NCBI RefSeq assembly: GCF_022200785.1
Contig: NZ_CP087585.1
Span: 4,278,001-4,342,000 of the forward strand
Length of the DNA: 64,000 nucleotides
DNA from: Pedobacter mucosus
GTDB lineage: Bacteria; Bacteroidota; Bacteroidia; Sphingobacteriales; Sphingobacteriaceae
Reading direction: 5' to 3'
Positions within the stretch are counted from its first letter, which is position 1; every line of letters starts with the position of its first letter. The notes beneath the pieces were generated by a model that saw only the letters and a program-made list of their open reading frames with translations, did not search any database and was not told where the DNA came from. Position numbers and translations under genes: made by a program. This document shows, in pieces, positions 45,898 to 55,129 of the stretch.

Positions 45898-47577
45898 ATG
45901 AAAGATTTATACAGATTAAATTCTCTTTTAATTGCATTTGCTTCATCAATTTTACTTTTGTCGGCTTGTAATGAAACTCCAAAACCTACTGAAAAAAAGG
46001 TTGTATCAGAAGAAAAGGATAGTTTAATTAGTTACGTTGCCCAACGTTTACCTATTTACGAAAGGGTAAAATTAACGACTAATATTAATCAGTTAAGTAT
46101 AAATGACCGTAAGATTTTACCGCTGTTAATTCAGGCTGCGGAAATTATGAATGAACTTTATTGGAAACAAGTTTATCCGCAACGCGATAGTTTAATGGCT
46201 ACCATTAAAGATGAAAAAACACGAGATTTTGTTTCCATTAATTATGGCCCATGGGATAGGTTAAATAATGACAAACCTTTTGTTACTGGCGTTGCTGCTA
46301 AACCTGCAGGCGGATCTTTTTACCCTTACGGAATAACTAAAGAAATTATTGAAAAATCTGACTTGAAAGATAAATATGGTGCATATTCCGTAATACAACA
46401 AGATAGTACAGGTAAATTGAGTACCGTTCCTTATCACGTTTTATTCGCTTCTGAACTTCAACGAGTATCTTCATTGTTAAAGCAGGCAGCGCTTACAGCT
46501 GATGATGCGGGCTTAAAAAAATACCTAAATCTAAGAGCTGATGCTTTGGTTACCGATAATTTTACGGCAAGTGATTACGCTTGGTTGGATATGAAAACCA
46601 ATGGTCTTGATCTGATAATTGGTCCGATAGAAAATTATGAGGATAAGCTTTTTAACGCCAGAACCAGTTATGAGGCTTATGTTTTAATTAAAGATTTAGC
46701 ATGGAGTAAACGCCTGGCAAAGTATGTAAAAATGTTGCCAGAGTTACAAAAAAACCTTCCTGTTGCTGCAAAATACAAAACCGAAACTCCTGGAACTGAT
46801 TCAGAACTTAATGCATATGATGTAGTTTATTATGCTGGTGATTGTAATGCCGGATCGAAAACAATCGCGGTCAATTTACCCAACGATGAAAAAATTCAGC
46901 AGGAAAAAGGTACCAGAAGATCTCAGTTAAAAAATGCGATGAAAGCTAAATTTGATAAAATTTTAGTACCAATTTCGAAGGAACTTATTGATGCCGATCA
47001 ACAACAGTATATTAAATTTGATGCTTTTTTTGCTAATGTGATGTTTCATGAAGTCGCACACGGTTTAGGCATCAAAAAAACAATTACTGGTAAAGGTTTC
47101 GTTAGAGCAGCATTGAAAGAACAATATAGCTGGTTGGAAGAGGGAAAGGCAGATATTTTGGGATTGTATATGGTAACTGGTCTACTTAAAAAAGGAGAAT
47201 TAACGGGCGACATTAAAGATTATTACACCACTTTTATGGCTGGAATTTTACGCTCCGTTCGTTTTGGCGTATCAGAAGCGCATGGCAAAGCCAATATGCA
47301 ATGTTTTAATTATTTTGAAGAAAAAGGTGCTTTTGAACGTACTGCGAAAGGGACCTATAAAGTTAATTATGACAAATTTGCCACTGCAATGAATGATTTA
47401 AGTGCATTTATAATTACCCTACAAGGAAATGGTGATAAAGCAGCAGTTGAAAAAACGCAAAAAACAATGGCTATAATTTCACCTAGTTTACAACAAGATC
47501 TAGATAGATTAACAAAGAGAAATATTCCGGTAGATTTAGTTTTCGAACAAGGAGTAGACGTTCTGGGAGTAAAATAA
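45898..47577 (+). CDS. M49-like zinc peptidase lipoprotein (dipeptidyl-peptidase III related)
   Basis: 559 aa. A lipobox (LLSAC, C24) predicts a lipid anchor. The zinc motif is HEVAH (384-388) and the downstream Glu motif is EEGKAD (414-419). M49 enzymes normally have HExxGH and EExxAE/D, so this belongs to the HExxH variant group common in Bacteroidota, often mislabelled. It may release dipeptides from peptides in the periplasm. It is monocistronic with a strong terminator at 47597. Confidence 0.82.
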   Translation: MKDLYRLNSLLIAFASSILLLSACNETPKPTEKKVVSEEKDSLISYVAQRLPIYERVKLTTNINQLSINDRKILPLLIQAAEIMNELYWKQVYPQRDSLMATIKDEKTRDFVSINYGPWDRLNNDKPFVTGVAAKPAGGSFYPYGITKEIIEKSDLKDKYGAYSVIQQDSTGKLSTVPYHVLFASELQRVSSLLKQAALTADDAGLKKYLNLRADALVTDNFTASDYAWLDMKTNGLDLIIGPIENYEDKLFNARTSYEAYVLIKDLAWSKRLAKYVKMLPELQKNLPVAAKYKTETPGTDSELNAYDVVYYAGDCNAGSKTIAVNLPNDEKIQQEKGTRRSQLKNAMKAKFDKILVPISKELIDADQQQYIKFDAFFANVMFHEVAHGLGIKKTITGKGFVRAALKEQYSWLEEGKADILGLYMVTGLLKKGELTGDIKDYYTTFMAGILRSVRFGVSEAHGKANMQCFNYFEEKGAFERTAKGTYKVNYDKFATAMNDLSAFIITLQGNGDKAAVEKTQKTMAIISPSLQQDLDRLTKRNIPVDLVFEQGVDVLGVK

Positions 47578-47596
47578 AAATATTTTATATTTATGA

Positions 47597-47642
47597 AGCC
47601 GCTGATTGAGCAATGTAGTTGCAACAATCAGCGGCTTTTTTT
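47597..47642. terminator. Terminator after the M49-like gene
   Basis: Stem AAGCCGCTGATTG/CAATCAGCGGCTT, loop of about 16 nt, then a T-run. Confidence 0.92.
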
Positions 47643-47673
47643 ATTCGAAGTAGAAATTATTAGGCTAATAAAT

Positions 47674-48808
47674 TTAATAGTTATTATAGAAATAACTTAT
47701 GTTATCAACCAGCTGATTATATATTGGCTTTGTAAACTCCGCAAATAGCGCATTTGGCGGTGGTGGAAGTGATTCTCTCCTTTTAGTCATTGCCAATTGT
47801 TGCTTATTTAAAGCCCGATCATCGCCTTTATAACTAGCCCAAGTATCTTTCCAAACATAGTTCCCTTGAAACTTTTGCTGATAAACAATTTGCTTACTGT
47901 TCCAATCCGTAATAACCATATTTAGCAATCCCGATGAAGATATATTTTTCTCAAAAATACTGAAATTAGCTTTTACTGTTCCATAAACAGGTTTTCGCTC
48001 ACGGGTTTCTCCAATAATAACGCTATCAAGTTTCAATTTCTCTACACGTTCTTTTACGTAAGTTTCTCCAACAAAAAAATCATCAAAGTTTACTTAATAA
48101 TTGATCTGGAATAATTTTTTGCGTAGCGGCTTGATCTTCACCATAAAAAATAATAAACTTATTTCGTGCATAGTTTCCAATAAACCGATCAATTTGTTGC
48201 TGAAAATAATCACCACTTAATTTATACCTACTGCTATTGATTAAAATTGGTTGCACCACCACACGTGTAACTGCTGCCCAGTATGCATCATCCATTTTGG
48301 CTTTTATATCTTTATAGTCTGGCTGCAGATTTTGTGCTTTTTCGAACTCATAATAACCTTTTTTTGCCGATTGTTTATTGTTTTCTGATAGATAAGAAAC
48401 CCCAGAATTGTATCGTGCAACAGCAGCATTATATTTACTTTCTGAAAGTTCCTTATTATATTTTACTGGGCTTGGAATAAGGATCATACAAGCCGGACAA
48501 CTATTAATGTCATCAGCCAATTGATTTATTTTTTGATAATCATACAGCACAGATTCCCATCTAAATAAATCATTCGATGCTTTCGCTTCTTCAATTTTTC
48601 TCAAATGATCTTTCAAAGCAAAGTTGTAAGCAGAAGTTAGCACTTGCATTGCCTCACTATTTTTAGGTGAGTTTTGTAAACGACCAACAGCTTTGATAAC
48701 TGAGCCGTCATAGTCGCCCTTTTCTAGCGCATTTTTTCCTGTAGTGCAACTACTGATCATTATTGCCGTTAAATAGGTAAAGTATTTTAATAGAGAGGTC
48801 TTTTTCAT
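47674..48808 (-). CDS. Lipoprotein gene interrupted by a +1 frameshift at CTT-TGA
   Basis: The first 241 codons (48808 down to 48083) encode a lipoprotein (lipobox ISSC, C21) with TPR-like helices (ALEKGDYDGSVIKAVGRLQ; YYEFEKAQNLQPDYKDI) and end LLSKL-stop. In the +1 frame, reading resumes immediately as DDFFVGETYVKERVEKLKLDSV and continues 134 codons to 47674. The whole region is 1135 nt, that is 3 x 378 + 1, exactly one extra base. The downstream part has no ATG at its head; the best start would be TTG at 48036. The break site AAA-CTT-TGA is the same CTT-TGA as the prfB recoding site. Mutation, sequencing error or programmed frameshift are all possible. The protein family is not recognised. 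Confidence 0.8.
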
Positions 48809-48866
48809 GGCAGTGATTTTTAATTTGAAAGAATGATTAGCGTATGTTTTTTATTGATTCATTTGT

Positions 48867-48874
48867 TAATTTTG
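48867..48874 (+). promoter_or_regulatory. -7 box of the dipeptide epimerase gene
   Basis: TAATTTTG fits TAnnTTTG, 38 nt before the ATG at 48913. Confidence 0.45.
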
Positions 48875-48912
48875 CATTGCAATACTACACTATTTAAAGA
48901 AGACGATTGATA

Positions 48913-49956
48913 ATGAAAATAAGTTGCAAGCAATATGAATTGGAACTAAAACATCCATTTTCCATCTCTAAATTTACCAGAACAAGTACCCCAATCATGC
49001 TACTGAAAATTCAGCATGAAGACATCGTTGGTTATGGAGAAGCATCTATGGTGCCCTATATGGGAGAAAGTTTCGAAAGTGCCAACACTTTTTTAAACAA
49101 GATAAATTGGGATGAAATAAAGTTTCCGTTTGATTTTGAACAAATATTAGCATACCTCGATAGCCTTTCTCCTGGTCAGCCGGCCATTAAAGCAGCAATA
49201 GATATTGCTTTAAATGATATTAAAGGAAAGGTTTTAAATAAGCCGTGTTATGAAATTTACGGATCTGATTTATCTAAAATGCCCGTAACATCATATACCA
49301 TTGGTATTGATACCCCAGAAGTAATTAGAGAAAAATTAAAAGATGCAGCAAACTTTAAGGTAATTAAAGTAAAACTCGGAAGAGATAATGATAAGGAAAT
49401 TATCGAAGCGATTAGAAGTAAGACAAATGTTCCTTTGTACGTAGATGCGAACCAAGGATGGGTTGATAAAATTAAAGCAATTGATTTAATTTATTGGTTG
49501 CATACGAAAGGTGTGGTGTTGATCGAGCAACCGATGGATAAAAATAATCTGGATGGAAATGCCTGGCTTACCGAGCGAAGCCCAATTCCTTTATTAGCTG
49601 ATGAAGCCGTGCAACGGTTAGCTGATATGGATAATTTAAAAGGCGCTTACCACGGAATTAACGTGAAATTGATGAAAAGCTGTGGAATGTACGAAGGGCA
49701 TCAAATGATTTTAAAAGCAAAATCTTTTGGAATGAAGGTTTTAATTGGCTGCATGAGCGAAACGAGTTGTGCCACTTTAGCGGCCGCTGCTTTGGCTCCT
49801 TTATGCAATTGGGCAGATTTAGACGGACCTTGGTTAACGAAGAATAACCCATTTATCGATCCTCAATTTGTTGAGGGTAAATACGTCCTCAAAAGTTTAC
49901 CGGGTTTAGGTTTGGAGGGAATTAAAGCTGATCTTTTTCCTTATACGTTTTCCTAA
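48913..49956 (+). CDS. Dipeptide epimerase of the enolase superfamily (L-Ala-D/L-Glu epimerase type)
   Basis: 347 aa from the ATG at 48913; an upstream TTG adds two residues. Enolase-superfamily motifs: catalytic KxK in VIKVKLGRD, metal ligands in DANQGW, EQPM and ADEAV, and the second catalytic Lys in GINVKLMK. The SETS/CATLAA end (GCMSETSCATLAAAAL) is typical of the muropeptide-recycling epimerases. It probably epimerises Ala-Glu from the wall peptide. Its 3' end overlaps the convergent small gene by 35 nt. Confidence 0.92.
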   Translation: MKISCKQYELELKHPFSISKFTRTSTPIMLLKIQHEDIVGYGEASMVPYMGESFESANTFLNKINWDEIKFPFDFEQILAYLDSLSPGQPAIKAAIDIALNDIKGKVLNKPCYEIYGSDLSKMPVTSYTIGIDTPEVIREKLKDAANFKVIKVKLGRDNDKEIIEAIRSKTNVPLYVDANQGWVDKIKAIDLIYWLHTKGVVLIEQPMDKNNLDGNAWLTERSPIPLLADEAVQRLADMDNLKGAYHGINVKLMKSCGMYEGHQMILKAKSFGMKVLIGCMSETSCATLAAAALAPLCNWADLDGPWLTKNNPFIDPQFVEGKYVLKSLPGLGLEGIKADLFPYTFS

Positions 49957-50119
49957 TATCTTTCATCAACTGAATTTTAAAATAAAATAAACACGCTCCA
50001 GTACCAACTAAAAAGGCTGCAGGAATGTATTTTCCATTTTGATAACACCATACCAATCCAAAAATAGAAAGGATAATGCCCAGATTATAAAAGATATTTA
50101 ATGCAAATTTTTTACCCAC
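49922..50119 (-). CDS. Small two-helix membrane protein
   Basis: 65 aa, GTG start. Two hydrophobic segments (LNIFYNLGIILSIFGLVW and YIPAAFLVGTGACLFYFKIQ) are followed by a basic tail (KDIRKTYKEKDQL). Its C-terminal codons overlap the epimerase gene end by 35 nt on the other strand. The family is unknown. Confidence 0.6.
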   Translation of the reverse strand: MGKKFALNIFYNLGIILSIFGLVWCYQNGKYIPAAFLVGTGACLFYFKIQLMKDIRKTYKEKDQL

Positions 50120-50219
50120 GAATAAAATGATTGAATGAAAGAATTAACGAATTTTGAATGAATGAATACAATTAGCGCTTGTCCAATTCAACTATTCCTT
50201 CATTCAAAATTATAATTAT

Positions 50220-50537
50220 TTAATAAACTGGCATTTCAGGATCAAATGCATCTTGCCAAGCTAGTATGCCACCTTTTAGGTTGTATAGATTATCAAAACC
50301 ATATTGAGATTCTAATTGCATCACCGCAGCAGCGCTTCTTTTGCCACTTCTACATTGCACAATTACAGGTTTATCTTTAGCAACTTTATCTGCTTCAATT
50401 AAAATTCCTCCTAAAGGAATATTTTCTCCATCAAGGTTAGAAACTTCATATTCGAAGGTTTCGCGAACATCAATAAGTTGAAAATCTTCTTTATTATCTA
50501 TTTTCTGTTTTAGTTCTTGTACCGTTATCTCTTTCAT
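50220..50537 (-). CDS. Rhodanese-like domain protein
   Basis: 105 aa, a single rhodanese domain. LIDVRETFEYEVSNLDG and VIVQCRSGKRSAAA carry the fold signatures, with the active cysteine C62 in CRSGKRS. It transfers a sulfane sulfur; the acceptor is unknown. It is monocistronic, with a CAAATATA (-7 on the minus strand: TATATTTG) at 50555-50562. Confidence 0.9.
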   Translation of the reverse strand: MKEITVQELKQKIDNKEDFQLIDVRETFEYEVSNLDGENIPLGGILIEADKVAKDKPVIVQCRSGKRSAAAVMQLESQYGFDNLYNLKGGILAWQDAFDPEMPVY

Positions 50538-50554
50538 TGCTCAAAGTATTTTTA

Positions 50555-50562
50555 CAAATATA
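50555..50562 (-). promoter_or_regulatory. -7 box of the rhodanese gene
   Basis: TATATTTG on the minus strand fits TAnnTTTG, 18 nt before the ATG. Confidence 0.45.
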
Positions 50563-50662
50563 AGAAAATCAATGCGATCGTAAACATCAAAACAATGCCA
50601 TATATTTTAGTTTAAACTGTAACATATGTAAAGTCGCGGCGTTTAACTTTAAATAGTTGAAA

Positions 50663-51787
50663 ATGGAAAAACTTAATCGATTTTTTTGGTTTTGTTCTGG
50701 CGCTCAAATTTCTACGCTAGAAAAATATCCTTCAGAACAAAACAAATATACTGGCATTGGTGCCACAATCTTCTTTACAGGATTATTTGCAGCTTTATCT
50801 GGAGGCTATGCCATTTATTTCGTTTTTAAAGGCGATGATTTTGCTGTTATTTTCGCTCTCATTTTTGGCTTTTTATGGGGAGCTGCTATTTTTAACATGG
50901 ATAGATATATTGTATCTAGCATAAATAAAAGCGCAAGTACAAACAAACAACTTTTACAGGCCACACCACGTATTTTATTGGCGATTATGATCGGCATGGT
51001 TATTTCCCGACCAATAGAATTAAAGATTTTCGATAAGGAAATTAAAGAGCGTTTAAAAGTAAGTTACTTAAATGGGCAACGTTCTAAAATTGATACTCTA
51101 AATAAAGCTTTTGAAAAGAAATATCAGGTTGAATTTGGGAGATTAAATCAACAAAAAGCCACAAGAGATTCGTTAGAAAAAGGAATTAAAGCCGATCGAC
51201 AAAAATTAAATTTTGAAATTTTTGGTAATAAAACTACTGAAACTTCTGGAGTTATGGGTTATGGACCTTATGCAAAACGTAAGGAAACAGAAATCCAACA
51301 ACGCACATTAGAACTTGATAGTTTAAAAGCCACTATTAATAAATCTGAATCATTTGTTGATAAACGGAAAGAGTTCGATGGCTTATTTACAGAAAAATTG
51401 TACACCAAAAAGCAACTTGATAGCTTATCTAATATTGCCGGTTTTGCTGATAGGAATTGGGCGCTTGGTCAGCTTAAATTTAATGTAGATGGAACAAAGG
51501 ATGACAATACATCTATTGCAGTAACTTTTATTGGTTTGCTTTTTATATTTTTTGAGTGTTTGCCGGTTTTCGTAAAGCTGATGAGCGCTCGCGGGCCTTA
51601 CGATTTTGATACTTTTGATAGTGATGAGGTGGCAATTTATAAATCTAAAAAAGATAAGGATTTTCACTTTGAAGTAACAGATAACATTCATGAAACAAGG
51701 GTTGATTCTGAATCGACCAAACAAAAAGAGATTATCAAAAGGAAAGCTTACCGCGATTTAGAAAGATATGATTGGGATAAGGATTAG
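50663..51787 (+). CDS. DUF4407 membrane protein
   Basis: 374 aa from the ATG at 50663; the upstream TTG is not needed. Transmembrane helices at about 35-55, 62-82, 107-122 and 290-312 flank a long charged periplasmic or cytosolic coiled region (KAFEKKYQVEFGRLNQQKATRDSLEK). FWFCSGAQISTLEKYPSEQNKY at the start is the DUF4407 signature. Role unknown. It runs away from the rhodanese gene. Confidence 0.87.
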   Translation: MEKLNRFFWFCSGAQISTLEKYPSEQNKYTGIGATIFFTGLFAALSGGYAIYFVFKGDDFAVIFALIFGFLWGAAIFNMDRYIVSSINKSASTNKQLLQATPRILLAIMIGMVISRPIELKIFDKEIKERLKVSYLNGQRSKIDTLNKAFEKKYQVEFGRLNQQKATRDSLEKGIKADRQKLNFEIFGNKTTETSGVMGYGPYAKRKETEIQQRTLELDSLKATINKSESFVDKRKEFDGLFTEKLYTKKQLDSLSNIAGFADRNWALGQLKFNVDGTKDDNTSIAVTFIGLLFIFFECLPVFVKLMSARGPYDFDTFDSDEVAIYKSKKDKDFHFEVTDNIHETRVDSESTKQKEIIKRKAYRDLERYDWDKD

Positions 51788-51915
51788 TAAAGGAAAATTG
51801 TTTTCCTTAAAAACAGTTGGAATATTAACACCTGCCATGCAAAAATTTAGAGATAACTGGTTAAATTCGCAATTAAAATCCAAATAACTTATTTAGATCA
51901 ATAATCATATACCAA

Positions 51916-53223
51916 ATGAAAAAAACTTTTCTTTTTACCCTTGTTGCCTTTGCTGGTTTGCAACTTAAAGCGCAAAATATCGATAAAATTATCACCAAGG
52001 AATACGCTGATCACTTAATAAAAACATTAAGTGCCGATGATATGCAAGGTCGTGCTACTTTTACGCCAGGCATTGATAAAGCAGCAACTTTTATTGAATC
52101 AGAATTTAAAAAAATAGGTTTACAACCTTTAGCTGGCGAAAAAACTTTTCGTCAGAGTTTTTTTAGATATCAAATAACAAATGAAAGTGGCAATTTAAAA
52201 ATCGATGGTCAAGAAGTATCAAGTGAAAACTTTATGGTATCTGGTTTAATAAGCGAAACTGTAAGTTTAGATAAATCAAATACAACAGTATCAAAATTAG
52301 ATCCTGATAAACCATTTGTTGCTCAATTTAGGGCAATTACTGCTGCAGGGAAAAATCAAATTGTGTTAGTCGACAATAAATTTGCGGATAATTTTAGGCG
52401 TTACAAGGGTTTTCTTAATAGACCATCTTCTATAGCAGAAAAGGATTTCAATTCTCCAAAAATGGCTGTTCAGATTTTTGTTTTAGGCAAAGATACCTGT
52501 ACAGATTTTACTGCGACATTTAAAAATAAAGTAAATAAAATGCCTTTATTCAATGTTGCGGGCATGATTCCAGGAAAATCTAAAGCAAAAGAATTGGTTG
52601 TATTTTCTGGTCACTATGATCATTTAGGCATTACAAAATCAGTAGATGGCGATAGTATTGCAAATGGAGCTGATGATGATGCATCAGGAACTACCGCAAT
52701 GATTGCTTTGGCGAAATATTATAAGGCCCAAAAAAATAACGAGCGTACTTTAATTTTTGTTGCTTTTACTGCGGAGGAAATCGGTGGTTTCGGCGCAAAA
52801 TACTTCTCACAAAAGTTAAATCCTGATGAAGTAGTTGCGATGTTTAATATTGAAATGATTGGAAAAGATTCAAAATTCGGCAAGAATACAGCGTTTATAA
52901 CAGGTTACGAAAGATCAGATTTTGGAAAGATTTTGCAGAAGAATTTAAGCGGAACGGAATTTACTTTTCACCCAGATCCTTATCCAGATCAAAATTTATT
53001 TTACAGAAGTGACAATGCAACACTTGCTGCATTAGGTGTTCCGGCGCATACCATTAGTACTGACAAAATCGATATTGATAAATTATATCACACTGTTAAA
53101 GATGAGTATAGCTCGTTAGATGTTGAAAATATTTTATCAACGATAAAAGCAATTGCGAAAAGTGCGACCACTATTATTAATGGAACTGATACACCAACTA
53201 GGATTCCAAAACTACAACAATAA
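51916..53223 (+). CDS. Secreted M28-family aminopeptidase
   Basis: 435 aa with a signal peptide (MKKTFLFTLVAFAGLQLKAQ). A PA-like insertion lies in the first half. The M28 motifs are SGHYDHLG, GADDDASGT (zinc-bridging Asp), FTAEEIGGFGAK (catalytic Glu) and IEMIGKD. It probably takes N-terminal residues from periplasmic peptides. It is monocistronic; a strong terminator follows. Confidence 0.93.
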   Translation: MKKTFLFTLVAFAGLQLKAQNIDKIITKEYADHLIKTLSADDMQGRATFTPGIDKAATFIESEFKKIGLQPLAGEKTFRQSFFRYQITNESGNLKIDGQEVSSENFMVSGLISETVSLDKSNTTVSKLDPDKPFVAQFRAITAAGKNQIVLVDNKFADNFRRYKGFLNRPSSIAEKDFNSPKMAVQIFVLGKDTCTDFTATFKNKVNKMPLFNVAGMIPGKSKAKELVVFSGHYDHLGITKSVDGDSIANGADDDASGTTAMIALAKYYKAQKNNERTLIFVAFTAEEIGGFGAKYFSQKLNPDEVVAMFNIEMIGKDSKFGKNTAFITGYERSDFGKILQKNLSGTEFTFHPDPYPDQNLFYRSDNATLAALGVPAHTISTDKIDIDKLYHTVKDEYSSLDVENILSTIKAIAKSATTIINGTDTPTRIPKLQQ

Positions 53224-53269
53224 GGTTTGTGGGGAAACAGACCGAAGACTTTAGCTTATAACAAAAAAG

Positions 53270-53314
53270 AAGCCACAGATTTACAGATTAATAATCTGCG
53301 GATCTGTGGCTTTT
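53270..53314. terminator. Terminator after the M28 peptidase gene
   Basis: Stem AAGCCACAGAT/ATCTGTGGCTT with an inner CAGATT/AATCTG hairpin and a T-run. It also serves the convergent GNAT operon. Confidence 0.85.
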
Positions 53315-53323
53315 ATAGTTAAA

Positions 53324-53818
53324 TTAAAACTTAAGTTCCATCACATAATCATCCATAAAATAACCTCCGCCAATATCAATTTTTACAGAATCTTTTATAT
53401 TGAAGCCTGCTTTTTTGTAAAAGTCAGCAGCTTTATTATTCTTATTTACATTCAGTTCTAATGCAGAACCACCAGCATCTTTAACTTGATTAAACACTTC
53501 ATTAATTAAAATTTTTCCTACACCTTTTCCATGCGCTGATGGTAAAACATAAAGCTTATGCAGTTTGTAAACTCTATTTTCGTGGTCAACAATGGAGTAA
53601 CCGGCAAAGCCATATTGTTTGTCTCTATCTTCTGCAAATAAGAAAATATGACCTTCCAAAAATTGTTTCAATAACTCGCCTTTGTTGTACATTTTATCGA
53701 GCATATAGTCGATTTGTGCTTGACCAATTATCTCTAAATAAGTGTTTGGCCAGGTTTCTTTGGCAATATCTCGAATCAATTCGATATCTTCTTCTTTTCC
53801 TTTTCTAATCGTGATCAT
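53324..53818 (-). CDS. GNAT-family N-acetyltransferase
   Basis: 164 aa. The acetyl-CoA site is KLYVLPSAHGKGVGKILIN (Q/RxxGxG/A type) and the C-terminal ELNVNKNNKAADFYKKAGF is the usual GNAT motif B. The target is unknown. Its ATG overlaps the stop of the TPK-like gene (ATGA), so it is the last gene of the TPP-controlled operon. A role linked to thiamin is possible but unproven. Confidence 0.9.
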   Translation of the reverse strand: MITIRKGKEEDIELIRDIAKETWPNTYLEIIGQAQIDYMLDKMYNKGELLKQFLEGHIFLFAEDRDKQYGFAGYSIVDHENRVYKLHKLYVLPSAHGKGVGKILINEVFNQVKDAGGSALELNVNKNNKAADFYKKAGFNIKDSVKIDIGGGYFMDDYVMELKF

Positions 53819-54375
53819 AGTGGTTCACTGATAAAAACTGGTTGTCCGGAGAACGTAAACTCAACAAAACCATCCTTAACAACTTGAAAAACTTCTTCTT
53901 CATTCTGCATTAAATTCGTAACCTCTAAGTATCTGTTTCCATGAATTAAGAATTCACTTCCGGCAGGTTTCCAAACAGAAAAACCAGATTTTATTGCATA
54001 ATGTTTTGCTTTTTCTGTAAACACAACAAGGTTAATTTTATCTTCAAACCCGGCAAATTTTTCCAAATCGAATTTATTCGTGATTACATTAACCGCAGGA
54101 AACTTTTCCTCATACAAATAATTAATGGCTACCATTAAAGCATCAACCGGACCTTGAATAATTTTGGTATCTTCCTGAACCTCTTGGTCCGTTCCATTTA
54201 CCAAAACATCAACCTTTACTCCTAGCGAAAAAATTTTATCATAATTTTCTGCGTTGACCAACAGCGTAGGGCTCCATTCTAAAAGCTGACCTAAAAATTC
54301 TTCATTGAAATTTCCTAGCTCATCAATATATAAAGCTGGCTCTTGTTTTTCTTTTACAATATGGTGTGAAGACAT
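53815..54375 (-). CDS. Divergent thiamin pyrophosphokinase-like protein
   Basis: 186 aa from the ATG at 54375; the longer reading needs 16 extra residues from 54423. The fold pattern follows TPK: VDVLVNGTDQE in the place of the GDxDS motif and QGPVDALMVAIN in the place of the D-x-T-D helix, then VNVITNKFD and a C-terminal beta part (GSEFLIHGNRYLEV). The usual acidic catalytic residues are changed, so activity is uncertain. It lies behind the ThiE-like gene (37-nt gap) and overlaps the GNAT gene by 4 nt. Confidence 0.7.
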   Translation of the reverse strand: MSSHHIVKEKQEPALYIDELGNFNEEFLGQLLEWSPTLLVNAENYDKIFSLGVKVDVLVNGTDQEVQEDTKIIQGPVDALMVAINYLYEEKFPAVNVITNKFDLEKFAGFEDKINLVVFTEKAKHYAIKSGFSVWKPAGSEFLIHGNRYLEVTNLMQNEEEVFQVVKDGFVEFTFSGQPVFISEPL

Positions 54376-54412
54376 GCTGCGAATATAAAAATTTAGTGTC
54401 AAATAGCTTGTA

Positions 54413-55054
54413 TTATGAACCAATAGCTTTTATCGCGTCGTAAAAATCCTGGTAAGCCTCTTCAAATACATCAGCAAAGTTTATCGCACCAGAAACTGCA
54501 ATTCCATAAATCCCAGCTTGCATTAAAGCCTCAACATCGTAAATTTTAATTCCGCCAACGGCTAAGATTGGTAGGGTAAGATTTAAAATCGCTATTTCTT
54601 TTACAGCCATTTTATAATCTTCTAAACTGATTAATGGGTAATTGTTTGGTTTAGTTTCTGTAATGGCATATGGCCCATAGCCTACATAATCTGCACCTTC
54701 TTTTGCCTGCCTAATTAAATTCTCAACAGTGTTTGCAGAGCCACCTAAAGTAATATCATTACCAACAAATTTTCTTAAAGCTATAAAATCGGCATTTATA
54801 TCTTCCATATGGAAACCTTGAATATCCGCTTTGCCATTTAAATGAATATGGTCGGTTACAATTAAGGTTGTTCCCCAATCATCGCAAATTTCTGCAATGG
54901 CATTTATATCTAAAAGAAGGTCTTCATCAGCTTTGCTTAAACAACGATATTGAATCCATTTTGCACCAGCTTCGCAAGCATTTTGAGCCTGTTCAACATG
55001 TGTTAAATGTGGAATATCATGGGTGATATAATGAAGTTTTTCTATGTATTTCAT
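54413..55054 (-). CDS. thiE: Thiamin-phosphate synthase (ThiE/TenI family)
   Basis: 213 aa TIM barrel. ITHDIPHLTHVEQA, WIQYRCLSK, TLIVTDHIHLN, GFHME, TLGGSANT, DYVGYGPYAITETKPNNY and LAVGGIKIYDV follow ThiE in order, including the DH and GxGP..TxTK motifs. The normal IQLREK is altered to IQYRCLSK, so TenI-like activity (thiazole tautomerase) is possible. It joins the thiazole and pyrimidine to make thiamin phosphate. It lies 75 nt downstream of the TonB receptor, in a TPP-controlled operon. Confidence 0.8.
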   Translation of the reverse strand: MKYIEKLHYITHDIPHLTHVEQAQNACEAGAKWIQYRCLSKADEDLLLDINAIAEICDDWGTTLIVTDHIHLNGKADIQGFHMEDINADFIALRKFVGNDITLGGSANTVENLIRQAKEGADYVGYGPYAITETKPNNYPLISLEDYKMAVKEIAILNLTLPILAVGGIKIYDVEALMQAGIYGIAVSGAINFADVFEEAYQDFYDAIKAIGS

Positions 55055-55129
55055 ACTATAAATAAATAACCGATGAACATAGCAATATCTATTTTCATCG
55101 GTTGTTAAAGCCTACTCCGTGTTTTGGTG

